A program made the translations under genes and the position numbers. Below are positions 17,962 through 26,306 of a stretch of DNA of 64,000 nt, piece after piece. Source of the DNA: Sulfuriroseicoccus oceanibius (lineage in GTDB: Bacteria > Verrucomicrobiota > Verrucomicrobiia > Verrucomicrobiales > SLCJ01); the NCBI RefSeq assembly GCF_010681825.2, contig NZ_CP066776.1, forward strand, positions 1,984,001-2,048,000, in the 5' to 3' direction. Each line of letters starts with the position of its first letter. Position 1 is the stretch's first letter. Below the pieces are notes generated by a model that ran no database searches, had not been told where the DNA came from, and saw nothing but the letters and a program-made list of their open reading frames with translations.

Positions 17962-18628
17962 AAGAGAACGGGACGGAGCAGAGGGCTACGGCAGGAGTGC
18001 CGTAGGTCCATCGGGGAATGGTGGATGAGCGGGGTGCGGTGGAGCGACCTCGCTCTTGAGGGGGAGCGGTGACTGTTGGTGGTCGGTGTGCTCTCCTCGT
18101 TGTGGATGTGCTGTGGGATCTTTGGGGCTTTGCGTGAGATCCGGTTTTGGACGGCGCGTTCTTTGATGATGGGGACGGCGCCGCACGATTGTGGGCAGGA
18201 ATGCCGACCCACCAGCGCTGCGCGCGGGGCGCAGCGGATGATGGGTGCGATAAGAGAACGGGACGGAGCGGGTGGCTACGGCAGGAGTGCCGTAGGTCCA
18301 TCGGGGAATGGTGGATGAGCGGTATGCGATGGGGCGACCTCACTCACGAGGTGGGGCGGTGACTTTTGGTGGTCGTTGTGCTGTCGCAGGTATTTAGCGT
18401 GCTCTGGGATCTTTGGGGCTTTGCGTGAGATCCGGTTTTGGACGGCGCCGCACGATTGTCGGCAGGAATGTCGGCCCACCAGCGCTGCGCGCGGGGCGCA
18501 GCGGTGCGGATGATCGGTGCGATAAGAGAACGGGACGGAGCGGGTGGCTACGGCAGGAGTGCCGTAGGTCCATCGGGGAATGGTGGATGAGCGGTTTGCG
18601 ATGGAGCGGCCTCACTCTTGAGGTTGGA
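17962..18628. repeat. 282-290-bp tandem repeat, about 2.3 copies, with internal hairpins
   Basis: AAGAGAACGGGACGGAGC recurs at 17962, 18252 and 18534. Each unit has a perfect 8-bp hairpin (CTACGGCAGGAGTGCCGTAG), then GTCCATCGGGGAATGGTGGATGAGCG in pieces, a TTTGGGGCTTTGCGTGAGATC box, a GTCGGCAGGAATGTCGGCC-type hairpin and a gctgcgc/gcgcagc hairpin. The gap between acpS and the EF-hand gene is entirely this repeat. The last copy runs up to the EF-hand stop codon. Confidence 0.88.
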
Positions 18629-18629
18629 A

Positions 18630-19400
18630 TCATTCCCCGCTGTCGGGCTGCTTGTGATTGGGCTCCGCAGGTTTGTTTTGTTTGGCTTGGCGGGCTTTGC
18701 GCATGGCGGCGCGTTCTTCAGCGTCGAGTTGGCCGTCCTGATTGGTATCGAAGCGCTGCATTTGGCGGCGTCGGCGTTCGGGGTGGATCCGTTGATCGTC
18801 GGGGCTTCGGTCGTTGATGCGTGGGCGATCCGGGTGTGGTCCGCGTCGTTTTCGTTGGCGTCGTTCCTTCTCGATCCGTTCCTCCATTGCTGCACGGGCG
18901 GCTTTGCGTTCGGTTTCGTTGAGTTTGCCGTCGCCGTCGGCGTCGAACTCCTTGATGAGCCTTTGGCGCATCTCATTGCGGCGTTTTTCGGCGTGCGCTT
19001 TGGCCTCGGCTTTTTCCTCCGAATTGAGTTTGCCGTCGCCATCTTTGTCGAAGCGGTTGAGCAGGCGTTGCTTCGAGCGTTGGTGCATTCTGCGGCGTTC
19101 TTCCTGGAGTTGCTTACGTTCAGCTTCATTGAGTTTGCCGTCGCCATCCAGGTCGGCGGCGGCGCGCAGGCGGCGCATCATTTCCGCGCGCTCGGGAGAC
19201 GGGCCTCGGTGTGGACCTTTGCCGCGGGCGTGAGGTGGTGGTCCGCCGCGTCCGTCGCGAGGTGGGCCGGCGTGGGGTGGCTGGCCAGGTCGGCCGTCCG
19301 GGCCGGGATGATGGTCTACGGGCTCGGCGTTGGTCGATGCCATGAGTCCGCAGGCGAGCAGCGATGAGACGATGCGGGTAAGAGTAGATGAGCGAGGCAT
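18630..19400 (-). CDS. Secreted EF-hand calcium-binding protein
   Basis: 256 residues. Signal peptide MPRSSTLTRIVSSLLACGLM, cleaved near STNA/EPV. A Gly/Pro/His-rich linker precedes four canonical EF-hand loops of the DxDGDGxL type: DLDGDGKLNEAE, DKDGDGKLNSEE, DADGDGKLNETE and DTNQDGQLDAEE. Between them are strongly basic helices (KRRNEMRQRL, EKERRQRKRRG). Such proteins are frequent in marine Verrucomicrobia and Planctomycetes; their targets are unknown. Ca2+ binding is well supported, anything more is not. It is transcribed toward the tandem repeat. Confidence 0.8.
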   Translation of the reverse strand: MPRSSTLTRIVSSLLACGLMASTNAEPVDHHPGPDGRPGQPPHAGPPRDGRGGPPPHARGKGPHRGPSPERAEMMRRLRAAADLDGDGKLNEAERKQLQEERRRMHQRSKQRLLNRFDKDGDGKLNSEEKAEAKAHAEKRRNEMRQRLIKEFDADGDGKLNETERKAARAAMEERIEKERRQRKRRGPHPDRPRINDRSPDDQRIHPERRRRQMQRFDTNQDGQLDAEERAAMRKARQAKQNKPAEPNHKQPDSGE

Positions 19401-19562
19401 GATGAAAGCTGGGTGGTCCGCTTTGGACGATCATTGGCGCTGGAGCGGATGTGTCAATCCAGAGCCGGCGGTAAATCCGGTGCAGGGGGGGAACCCGTGA
19501 GTGGCGGACAGGTTGCGAAAAAATCTCTCCGCCATTCCGTCAACTTGACCGCTCAAATGGAA

Positions 19563-20495
19563 TTACGCGGCTTCGCGCAGGCGGGTGCGGACGATGTTGG
19601 AGGTGATGTCGCCGGCGAAGACCAGCGCGGCCCCGAGTAGCACGAAGAAGAACATCTCGTCGTAGTAGAGTCGTGCGCGGGCTTCATCGATGAGAAGGCC
19701 TAGCGACGGGATGCCAACGAGTCCGAGTACGGTGGCTTCGCGGACGCAGGTCTCCCAGCGGTAGAAGAAATAGACCAGCACCCGGTTGAGGCTGGCCGGG
19801 AAGATGGCAGAGACGACGGCTTGGGTTCGGGTGCCGCCGACCATCATTTGGGCCGACGACGTGCCGGCGGGGAAGTTTTCTATCACTTCGGATCCGAGAC
19901 GACCGAGGATTCCAATGTTGTGGATGGCGAGTGCAAGGATCAGAGCCCACAGGGACGGGCCAAAGATGGAGAGCAGGAGGAATGCGTAGATGTATTCCGG
20001 GATGGCGCGGGTGAGCAGGAAGAGCGCACGGGAGATGCCTCGTACGATTCCCCAGCCGACTCGGATTGGCGCCGGTGAGTTGCCATGGAATAGCCCGTAG
20101 GGATGAGCAGTGGCGAGAGTCGACGCCGCAATGGGCGAGATCAATGCGGCAGCGGCGGCGGCGATCATGATGCCGATTGTGGCGATGCCAAAGGTGCCGG
20201 TCACCGCTGAGGCGCCGTGTTCGGCAAATAGTTCGGCGGCCCATGGTCCAAGGTCTGCCCATGAGTCGCTTTGGCGCACCGGATAGGGGACGAGCTCGTC
20301 GAAGAACCGCTGGGCGTTGCGTCCGCCCAATGCTTCGATCAGGTCGGGGACGTCGGAGGCAAGCGCCAAAAATGCCCAGATCACAAAGCCCCCGAAGATG
20401 AACGCACTGATCCACAGAAAGCGGTCGCGGTTGCGCGAGGCTTCCAATTGGTCGAGCCGGGACTCGATGGTGGTTTCTGTGGTGGCTTGTGGCAT
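19563..20495 (-). CDS. phnE: Phosphonate/selenate-type ABC transporter permease (second PhnE-like)
   Basis: 310 residues. Hydrophobic segments lie near residues 31-50 and through the C-terminal two thirds. A binding-protein-dependent permease EAA-type region (ALILALAIHNIGILGRLGSE) contacts the ATPase. It is last of a reverse-strand unit selA-phnD-phnC-phnE-phnE, 6 bp after the other permease. In phosphonate systems PhnE forms the membrane channel. The presence of selA at the head of this unit argues for an oxyanion of selenium rather than phosphonate as cargo. Confidence 0.85.
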   Translation of the reverse strand: MPQATTETTIESRLDQLEASRNRDRFLWISAFIFGGFVIWAFLALASDVPDLIEALGGRNAQRFFDELVPYPVRQSDSWADLGPWAAELFAEHGASAVTGTFGIATIGIMIAAAAAALISPIAASTLATAHPYGLFHGNSPAPIRVGWGIVRGISRALFLLTRAIPEYIYAFLLLSIFGPSLWALILALAIHNIGILGRLGSEVIENFPAGTSSAQMMVGGTRTQAVVSAIFPASLNRVLVYFFYRWETCVREATVLGLVGIPSLGLLIDEARARLYYDEMFFFVLLGAALVFAGDITSNIVRTRLREAA

Positions 20496-20501
20496 GCGCG
20501 G

Positions 20502-21401
20502 TTAGTGGAGCGGCTGACTGGTGAGTCTGCGGCGGATGCGGATGTTCCAGATTTCGAAGAGGACGAGAGTGACGAGCAGGACGTAGAGGTAGGTCCAGGT
20601 TTCGTTGAAGTAGAGGTTTTCGAATGATTGGCGGATGTAGAGGCCGAGCGATTCGACGCCGAAGAACCCAATGACGGCGGACGAGCGCAGCGCACATTCG
20701 AAGCGGTAGAATGCGTATGAGAGGAGGTCGGGGATGGCGCCTGGAACGACGCCGGTGAAGAATGCGTGGGTGGGGTTGGCCCCGACGGCACCGAGATACG
20801 AGGCGGGGGCGAGGTCTTGCTCGTCGAGGATTTCACCAAATACTTTGCCGAACGTGCCGGCGAATGGAATCGCGATGGCGATGGTTCCCGTGAGTTCCGT
20901 CAGGCCGAAGGCGGCGAGAAAGAGCATGGCCCACAGCAGTTCGTGAACCGAGCGCAGAAGGGTCACGAGCAAGCGGACACCTGTGTTGAGCGGTGCGTAC
21001 CACCGACGGGCTGCTGGTGGGATGATGCCGAGGTCACGCCACCATGAGCGGGCGCTGAGAAAGCCAAGAGCCAGTCCGGCGGGCAGAGCGATGGCGAGCG
21101 CACCGGCCGCGACGCGGATCATGGTGACCACTCCGAGCAGGGCACGCTGGGCAATGGGTTTGGCGTTCGCGCCGACGGCATCGTCCTGGTATTCGGTGGC
21201 TGGATCCAGTGCGGCGGAGAAGAACTGCCCGGCGGTGACGAGGTATTCGCGCGAGGTTTTCAACTCCGACGCCTCGAGTCCGAGCAGACGGTAGCAGAGC
21301 ACTAGCGTGATGATGCCAAGCACGAGCAGCCCGCGGCGCGGTCCGATCCATTGGCGGATGGGAAGCCGGGGGGGGGCTGACGATGACGATGGACTTGGCA
21401 T
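20502..21401 (-). CDS. phnE: Phosphonate/selenate-type ABC transporter permease (first PhnE-like)
   Basis: 299 residues with a Ser/Pro-rich N-terminus (encoded by a C9 run), then a membrane helix near 26-42. A periplasmic-type stretch follows, and a core with several helices including LLWAMLFLAAFGLTELTGTI and IAIPFAGTFGKVFGE, the EAA-like loop. It is paralogous to the next permease, so the channel is probably a heterodimer. It starts 9 bp after phnC ends. Confidence 0.85.
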   Translation of the reverse strand: MPSPSSSSAPPRLPIRQWIGPRRGLLVLGIITLVLCYRLLGLEASELKTSREYLVTAGQFFSAALDPATEYQDDAVGANAKPIAQRALLGVVTMIRVAAGALAIALPAGLALGFLSARSWWRDLGIIPPAARRWYAPLNTGVRLLVTLLRSVHELLWAMLFLAAFGLTELTGTIAIAIPFAGTFGKVFGEILDEQDLAPASYLGAVGANPTHAFFTGVVPGAIPDLLSYAFYRFECALRSSAVIGFFGVESLGLYIRQSFENLYFNETWTYLYVLLVTLVLFEIWNIRIRRRLTSQPLH

Positions 21402-21410
21402 ACGGGCGGG

Positions 21411-22199
21411 CTAGGCGTCTGCGGTGAGTTCTTCGGCGCTGAGGTCGTAGAGCGTCTGAGTGTCCGCCTCGGTGAGGGCGCTGCCGGGTTTGTCGATGAC
21501 GACGTGCCCTTTGCGCAGGCCGATGACGCGCGGGAAGAACCGTTTGGCGAGCTCCAGGTTGTGGAGGCTCATGACCAAGGTTGCGTTGTGGCTGTCTGCC
21601 AGCGTTGTGAGTAGATCGACCAAATCCTCGGCGCGGGCCGGGTCAACGGATGAGACCGGTTCGTCGGCGAGAATGGATTGCGGGTTCTGGAACAGAGTGC
21701 GCGCGATGGCGACGCGTTGTTGTTGTCCGCCGGAAAGAGAGGACGTGCGCTCGAAGAGCTTCTGACCGATCCCGACGCGTTCGAGGTGTTCGAGGACGCG
21801 GAGCCGGTCGGCGCGGGACGGGAAGGTGAGTTTGCGGAGAGTCGAGGCGAGCGATTGGCTGCCGACGCCGCCGAGGACGATGTTTTGAAGAACGGTGAGG
21901 TTGTCGATGACGCCGAGCGACTGGGGGATCCAGCCGATGGTTGTGCGCAGCTTGCGCAGGTCCTTTGGAGTGAGTCCGGTGGTTGATTTCCCGTGGATGA
22001 GAACGCTGCCGGACGTTGGAGCGAGCGATGCGTTGAGCAGCTTGAGCAGCGTGCTCTTACCGCTGCCGCTGGGGCCGATGAGCGCCACCCGGTCGCCGCG
22101 CTCGATGGTCAGATTGATTTCGTCGAGCGCCAGGGTGGACTTGAACTGCATGGACGCCGACTCGAGAACGAAAGATGGATGGGTATTGGTGGCGGCCAT
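21411..22199 (-). CDS. phnC: Phosphonate/selenate-type ABC transporter ATP-binding protein (PhnC-like)
   Basis: 262 residues from MAATNTHPSF; an upstream in-frame start at 22244 is less likely. Walker A is IGPSGSGKST (about 41-50), signature LSGGQQQRVAIAR, Walker B SILADEP, followed by SSVDPA and the H-loop SLHNLEL. This is the PhnC subgroup of importers. It powers the adjacent permease pair. A 205-bp space with no gene separates it from phnD upstream. Confidence 0.88.
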   Translation of the reverse strand: MAATNTHPSFVLESASMQFKSTLALDEINLTIERGDRVALIGPSGSGKSTLLKLLNASLAPTSGSVLIHGKSTTGLTPKDLRKLRTTIGWIPQSLGVIDNLTVLQNIVLGGVGSQSLASTLRKLTFPSRADRLRVLEHLERVGIGQKLFERTSSLSGGQQQRVAIARTLFQNPQSILADEPVSSVDPARAEDLVDLLTTLADSHNATLVMSLHNLELAKRFFPRVIGLRKGHVVIDKPGSALTEADTQTLYDLSAEELTADA

Positions 22200-22404
22200 G
22201 GGACAAAGTCGGCGGTAGAATGGGACGCGGTGCGCTGGGTTCAATGTAGCGTGCGCTGGCGCATGTCAATGGCGGGCGGATGGCCGTGGTCGCAGAAGGA
22301 CTTTGCCCATTCACCGGTTGTCTGGTCAACTGGTCTGACTACGAAAATGCCGACCGCCAGAGTCCCGGAGTGGAGACCTGACGATCGGCAGAATCATGAG
22401 AGGA

Positions 22405-23334
22405 TTACCGGATTTCGCCGATGGAGCGAGCGGTCTCTTCGATGCCATTGAAGTCCTCGTTCTTGGCTTCGATGATGCCCGAGCGGTTGATTGCGTCGCC
22501 GACGACCTTGGCGTCTGCGGAAATCAATGCGGCCTGGAGCTTGTCGATGAATCCTTCACCGAAAACTTCATTGAGCGCAGGGTGTGCGGTGAAGTTGTAG
22601 TCCGCGTAACCAGGGGTGACCCAGATGATGCGGCAGACCTTCGGGTCGATGTCTCCGTTGGCGACCATTTTGTCGTAGGTCTTGTAGTTGATGGCACCTG
22701 CCTGGAACTGACCCTGGGCAACCTGAAGCGCGGTCTTGTCGTGAGCGCCGGAGAAGCCGACTGGCTGGGTGAAGAAGTCCTTAGGCATTTTGCCGGTGTT
22801 CTCCTTGATGAAGAAGCTTGGCATGAGGAAGCCGGAGGTCGAGCTGTTCGAGCCGAAGGTGAACTTGAGGTCGGCGATTTCGGCTGGGAAGGTGTCGCTC
22901 TTTTCGAGGCCGGTGCTCTCGTGGGCGATGAAGTAGGACTTGTAGTGAGGGTCCTCGGTGCCCTGGGCGATGGCCACAGCGCCGTCAACCGCAGCACGGG
23001 CGCGCACGCCGGTGAGACCGCCGTACCACACGAGGTGGAAGTCGCCGGACTTGAACTTTTCCACCGAATCGGTGTAGTCCACGCTTGGAGCGAAGGTCAC
23101 CTTGACGCCGAGTTCCTCGGAGAGGTGGTCGACGAGGCCCTGGAATTTATCTGCCTGGTTGGTGGTCTTGGTGTCTGGGATGGCGGAGATTACCAAGGTT
23201 GCGTTCTCGGCGGATGCCTTGGTGGTGTCGTTACCGGTGGATTCTTCGCTGGCTTTGTTACATTGGCTCAGCACCAGAGTGGAGGCAGCTGCGGCAGTGG
23301 CAGCAACGGCTTTTAGGATCTGTTTGGTTTGCAT
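22405..23334 (-). CDS. phnD: Putative selenate ABC transporter substrate-binding protein (PhnD family)
   Basis: 309 residues. The leader MQTKQILKAVAATAAAAS is followed by LVLSQC, a near-lipobox with Gln at -1, then a Ser/Thr/Glu linker. The mature part has the PhnD fold: LVISAIPDTKTT, FQGLVDHLSEELGVKVTF, FHLVWYGGLTGVRAR, FTFGSNSSTSGFLMPSFF and INYKTYDKM. NCBI names the subgroup found beside selenocysteine genes 'putative selenate ABC transporter substrate-binding protein'. This copy sits directly behind selA, which supports that reading. Selenate or selenite is inferred, not proven. Confidence 0.82.
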   Translation of the reverse strand: MQTKQILKAVAATAAAASTLVLSQCNKASEESTGNDTTKASAENATLVISAIPDTKTTNQADKFQGLVDHLSEELGVKVTFAPSVDYTDSVEKFKSGDFHLVWYGGLTGVRARAAVDGAVAIAQGTEDPHYKSYFIAHESTGLEKSDTFPAEIADLKFTFGSNSSTSGFLMPSFFIKENTGKMPKDFFTQPVGFSGAHDKTALQVAQGQFQAGAINYKTYDKMVANGDIDPKVCRIIWVTPGYADYNFTAHPALNEVFGEGFIDKLQAALISADAKVVGDAINRSGIIEAKNEDFNGIEETARSIGEIR

Positions 23335-23363
23335 GATTCTGTGTTAGATGGGTGGGGCGTGGA

Positions 23364-23398
23364 GCCCATGTGATCCTCACATGTTTGGCGACATGGGC
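23364..23398 (-). promoter_or_regulatory. Mutually exclusive hairpins between selA and phnD
   Basis: GCCCATGT and ACATGGGC (8 bp) can pair across the element. An inner CATGTG/CACATG stem uses part of the same bases, so only one can form at a time. It lies about 30 bp before the phnD start and lacks a U tract. It could control translation of phnD or process the transcript. Confidence 0.4.
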
Positions 23399-23422
23399 AA
23401 GGGAGGAATGGTTAGGATTTGG

Positions 23423-24880
23423 TCAGACTGGCAGTTTGACCAATGACTGGAGCACCTCGGTGAGGGACTCGTCTTGGAATGGGAACACGGTGCGCAGGTT
23501 GATCTCGACCAGGTTGTTCTCGATGTAACCGACTGTCGGGTGCTGCGGGTGTGTGCGCAGTGCCGTGATCAAGGCGTCGGCGCTGTGGCCCGTGGACGTC
23601 GCGTCGAGCTGAATGGCGACCGATGGGGCGGACGAGCGCGGCATCGTTCCACCGCCGGTGCGCGACGTGGATTCGACCCGGCGAACACGGATGCCCGCAG
23701 CCTCCAGGGGGGCGCTGATTTGAGCGATGATGGCGTCGGCGCGCTTGATGAGCGATTCGATTGGGGTGGAAAGCATGGTGACCACCGGGATGTCGGGGAC
23801 GATGCCTGATCCGTCGGTGGTGGATGCCTCGAGGTAGGCGGATGCGGTTTCCTGGAGGGTGGCGAGGATGGACTTGTCGCAGCGAACCGCGCGGAAGAAC
23901 GGATCCTTTTTGATCCCGGCGATCATGCGTGCATTGCCTGCGATGATTCCTGCCTGAGGGCCGCCGAGAAGCTTGTCGCCCGAGAAACAAACCAAGTCCG
24001 ATCCGTTGTCGAGGGATTCGATCGGGGTGGGTTCGTGTTCGATTGGGGCGAGTTGGTCGGTCGCCATGACACTGCCAGAGCCCAGATCGTGGAGAAGCGG
24101 TAGGTTGTGTTCGCGAGCCAATGCGGAGAGCTCCGCGTGGTCGACGTCTGCGGTGAACCCGCCGATGTAGAAATTCGAGCGATGGACCATCAGGATCAGC
24201 GCAGTGCGTTCGTTGATCGCATTGCGGTAGTCGTCGAGGTGGGTCTTGTTCGTCGTTCCGACTTCGCGCAGCGTGGCGCCAGAGCATTCGAGGATCTCGG
24301 GCACGCGGAAGCCTCCGCCGATCTCCACCAGCTCGCTGCGGGAAATGATGACTTCATTGCGCTTAGGTGTGGTGAGGTGGCGTAAGGCCAGCATCACGGC
24401 TGCCGCGCAGTTGTTGGTTGTGGTGGCCGCTTCGCTTTGACATAGCGTGGCGAGTGCGAGTTCGGCGAACTCACCGCGTTTGCCTCGTTTCCCCGTGGCC
24501 AGGTCGAATTCCAAATTGGTGTATTGCCCGGTGAGTGCTGCCAGTGCGCTGGTGGTACGGGCTCCGAGTGGCGAGCGCCCGAGGTTGGTGTGAATCATCA
24601 CACCGGTGGCGTTGATCACCGGCTTGAGGCGCATGTTGTCGATGCGGGCGACTTCGCGTTCCACCTCGGCGAGGATCTGCTCGCGCGGTTGGCAGGTGCC
24701 GGATTCAAGAGCTGCAGCGCGGGCGTTCTCGATCACGCCACGCACGGCTTTCACCAGGATAGGGTGGGGAAGTGAGGAGCGCTTGCGCAGCGATACGACG
24801 ACTTTATCAATCGACGGAAGTTCGCGTAGGTTGACGTTGCGACTTTGGGGCGACGACGTAGTGGAGCTGGAGTCTGTCAC
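23423..24880 (-). CDS. selA: L-seryl-tRNA(Sec) selenium transferase
   Basis: 485 residues, GTG start (no closer ATG). The PLP enzyme converts Ser-tRNA(Sec) to Sec-tRNA(Sec) using selenophosphate. LPSIDKVV, VINATGVMIHTNLGRSPL (89-105), the PLP lysine in CFSGDKLLGGPQAG (Lys303) and DLGSGS are all as in SelA. Its presence implies that the organism makes selenocysteine; selB, selC and selD must lie elsewhere. It heads a unit with a PhnD-type binding protein and ABC importer 88 bp downstream. A structured leader precedes it. Confidence 0.95.
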   Translation of the reverse strand: MTDSSSTTSSPQSRNVNLRELPSIDKVVVSLRKRSSLPHPILVKAVRGVIENARAAALESGTCQPREQILAEVEREVARIDNMRLKPVINATGVMIHTNLGRSPLGARTTSALAALTGQYTNLEFDLATGKRGKRGEFAELALATLCQSEAATTTNNCAAAVMLALRHLTTPKRNEVIISRSELVEIGGGFRVPEILECSGATLREVGTTNKTHLDDYRNAINERTALILMVHRSNFYIGGFTADVDHAELSALAREHNLPLLHDLGSGSVMATDQLAPIEHEPTPIESLDNGSDLVCFSGDKLLGGPQAGIIAGNARMIAGIKKDPFFRAVRCDKSILATLQETASAYLEASTTDGSGIVPDIPVVTMLSTPIESLIKRADAIIAQISAPLEAAGIRVRRVESTSRTGGGTMPRSSAPSVAIQLDATSTGHSADALITALRTHPQHPTVGYIENNLVEINLRTVFPFQDESLTEVLQSLVKLPV

Positions 24881-24895
24881 TGGAGGAATGAGGAG

Positions 24896-24976
24896 GTTCT
24901 TGGCAAATGGGACGAATGATCCCTGGGGTTTCTTATACAGGAACCGTTCGATGCGCCAAGAACGACCGTTCCAGGG
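24896..24976 (-). promoter_or_regulatory. Structured selA leader, pseudoknot-like
   Basis: Two inverted repeats interlock: GTTCTTGGC (24896-24904) with GCCAAGAAC (24955-24963), and CCCTGG (24921-24926) with CCAGGG (24971-24976). The order a-b-a'-b' allows either a pseudoknot or two alternative hairpins. It lies 15-96 nt upstream of the selA start codon. In E. coli the selAB leader contains a SECIS-like element; whether this one acts alike is unknown. Confidence 0.45.
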
Positions 24977-24998
24977 AGGCGAGCTTTGTTTGCAATTG

Positions 24999-26231
24999 CT
25001 AACGTCCTACGACGTCGGGCGCGAGGAGCGCAAGTACCGTCAGCATGTAGCCGGTGCCGTAGGGCTTGTGGTAGGAGTAGAGAGGGTAGTCCCACCAGGT
25101 GCCGTCTGGTTCCTGACGCTTGAGTAACAGGTCGAGAAGATGGTTCTTGTAGAACTCCTGCTTCTCTTCGGAGAGGAAGTGGTTGTTCAACGCGGCGTAG
25201 TACATCCCGTAATAGTAGAAGTAGCCGGATGTTTTGAAGTGGGATTCGTGTGGGATGGGCTTTTTCAGTGCCAAGGCCAACCACCCCTCGCGGGTGATGA
25301 GGCGGTCCATCCAGTCGATGACCTCTTGTTTCGAGATGATGGTGTCGGCACCCTGGTGGATGGCGAGTGCTGCGTTGCAGGCAGGGGTGCGTGCCAGTGA
25401 TCCACCTGGACGGTTGATGGTGATGCGCGGAGCCATCCGGTGGGGTAGCGAGTAGATGTACGATCCGTCGGCGATGCGTGAGCGCAGAATGGTGCGGACG
25501 CCGTTTTGAATCATCTCATCGGGGACTTCGACGCCGATGGACTGGGCGTAGGCGAGGGCGATGAGAACAGTGCCGGTCGAGAAACTGGTGGGGTCTGCGT
25601 CCGGACGCTGGGATGCGTGGTCGGCGTAGTAGCCCCAGCCCGATTTCAGCGTCTGGTAACGCTTCAGCAGGTCGATCTGGCCGGCGATGACTTCTTTGAT
25701 CTTTTGCTGCTTGGGCTCGTCACCTTCGGCTCGGTGGTAGAGGGCGACCAAACCCTTGATGCCGTAAGCGTGGCCCCAGATGTTGTAGATGGTTTCCACG
25801 CGGCCGCGGCGCAGGACGGGAAGGCGGTCGAGCAGGTAGGCTTCCGCTTTGTCGAGTGCTGCATTGACCTCCGGGGTGTCCGGTGCGGCGGCGCAAAGTC
25901 CTTCCACGACGAGACCGGTGGTGGCACAGGTGAACGCGTAATGTGCACCTGGCACTGGAGCTGCAATGTTGAGCCCCTTGGTTTGCTTGTGTGAGCCCCA
26001 GGCGCCGCTTGGCTGCTGCATGCGGAGCATGGCGGCAACCGCTTTGTCGCGGGCTTCGATGATTTGGGCATCGGTGACTTCGGGAGCCTTGCCAGGACGT
26101 GGAATGGAATCTTCGGTCGGCGGCTGGTAGGCGTCGTGGGTTGCCGGCAGTTGCGGCAGGTCGACGATCACCGGGCCCGCGGTGGCGATGGCAGGAATGC
26201 ACAGAGCCAGGCTGAGAATACGGCGGATCAT
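24999..26231 (-). CDS. Secreted prenyltransferase/squalene-oxidase-repeat protein
   Basis: 410 residues from MIRRILSLALC, which gives a good signal peptide (cleavage near IATA/GPV). The longer frame adds 24 residues with no signal character. Alpha-toroid repeat motifs include MQQPSGAWGSH (about 70), LKSGWGYYADH, a KTSGYFYYYGMYY block and RQEPDGTWWDYP near the C-terminus. It is a distant relative of the 7740-8924 protein. It lies 75 bp downstream of an HlyD-like adaptor on the same strand, with a strong hairpin in between. An enzymatic role is not shown. Confidence 0.82.
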   Translation of the reverse strand: MIRRILSLALCIPAIATAGPVIVDLPQLPATHDAYQPPTEDSIPRPGKAPEVTDAQIIEARDKAVAAMLRMQQPSGAWGSHKQTKGLNIAAPVPGAHYAFTCATTGLVVEGLCAAAPDTPEVNAALDKAEAYLLDRLPVLRRGRVETIYNIWGHAYGIKGLVALYHRAEGDEPKQQKIKEVIAGQIDLLKRYQTLKSGWGYYADHASQRPDADPTSFSTGTVLIALAYAQSIGVEVPDEMIQNGVRTILRSRIADGSYIYSLPHRMAPRITINRPGGSLARTPACNAALAIHQGADTIISKQEVIDWMDRLITREGWLALALKKPIPHESHFKTSGYFYYYGMYYAALNNHFLSEEKQEFYKNHLLDLLLKRQEPDGTWWDYPLYSYHKPYGTGYMLTVLALLAPDVVGR

Positions 26232-26263
26232 AGGTGCTCCGAAATCAAGTGATGGGGAGGGAT

Positions 26264-26292
26264 GCCGGACCGGTGAAAGCCACCGGTCCGGC
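26264..26292 (-). promoter_or_regulatory. Perfect 12-bp intercistronic hairpin
   Basis: GCCGGACCGGTG pairs with CACCGGTCCGGC around a 5-nt loop. It lies between the stop of the HlyD-like gene and the start of the squalene-cyclase-fold gene. Neither side has a T run, so it is more likely an mRNA processing or stabilising hairpin, or a weak terminator. Confidence 0.55.
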
Positions 26293-26306
26293 GAGGGGAA
26301 CAATTG

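Noticed and set aside
16617-18212. 531-codon reverse frame across pdxJ and acpS
   Set aside because: Overlaps two certain genes on the other strand; product is low-complexity Arg/His-rich.
19501-19535. Terminator for the phn unit
   Set aside because: Only an 8-bp stem with a G-T pair and a long loop, and no T run after it on the reverse strand.
22245-22404. Search for selC (tRNA-Sec) near selA and phnD
   Set aside because: No 90-100 nt cloverleaf with a UCA anticodon and CCA-adjacent acceptor stem could be built here or in the selA leader.
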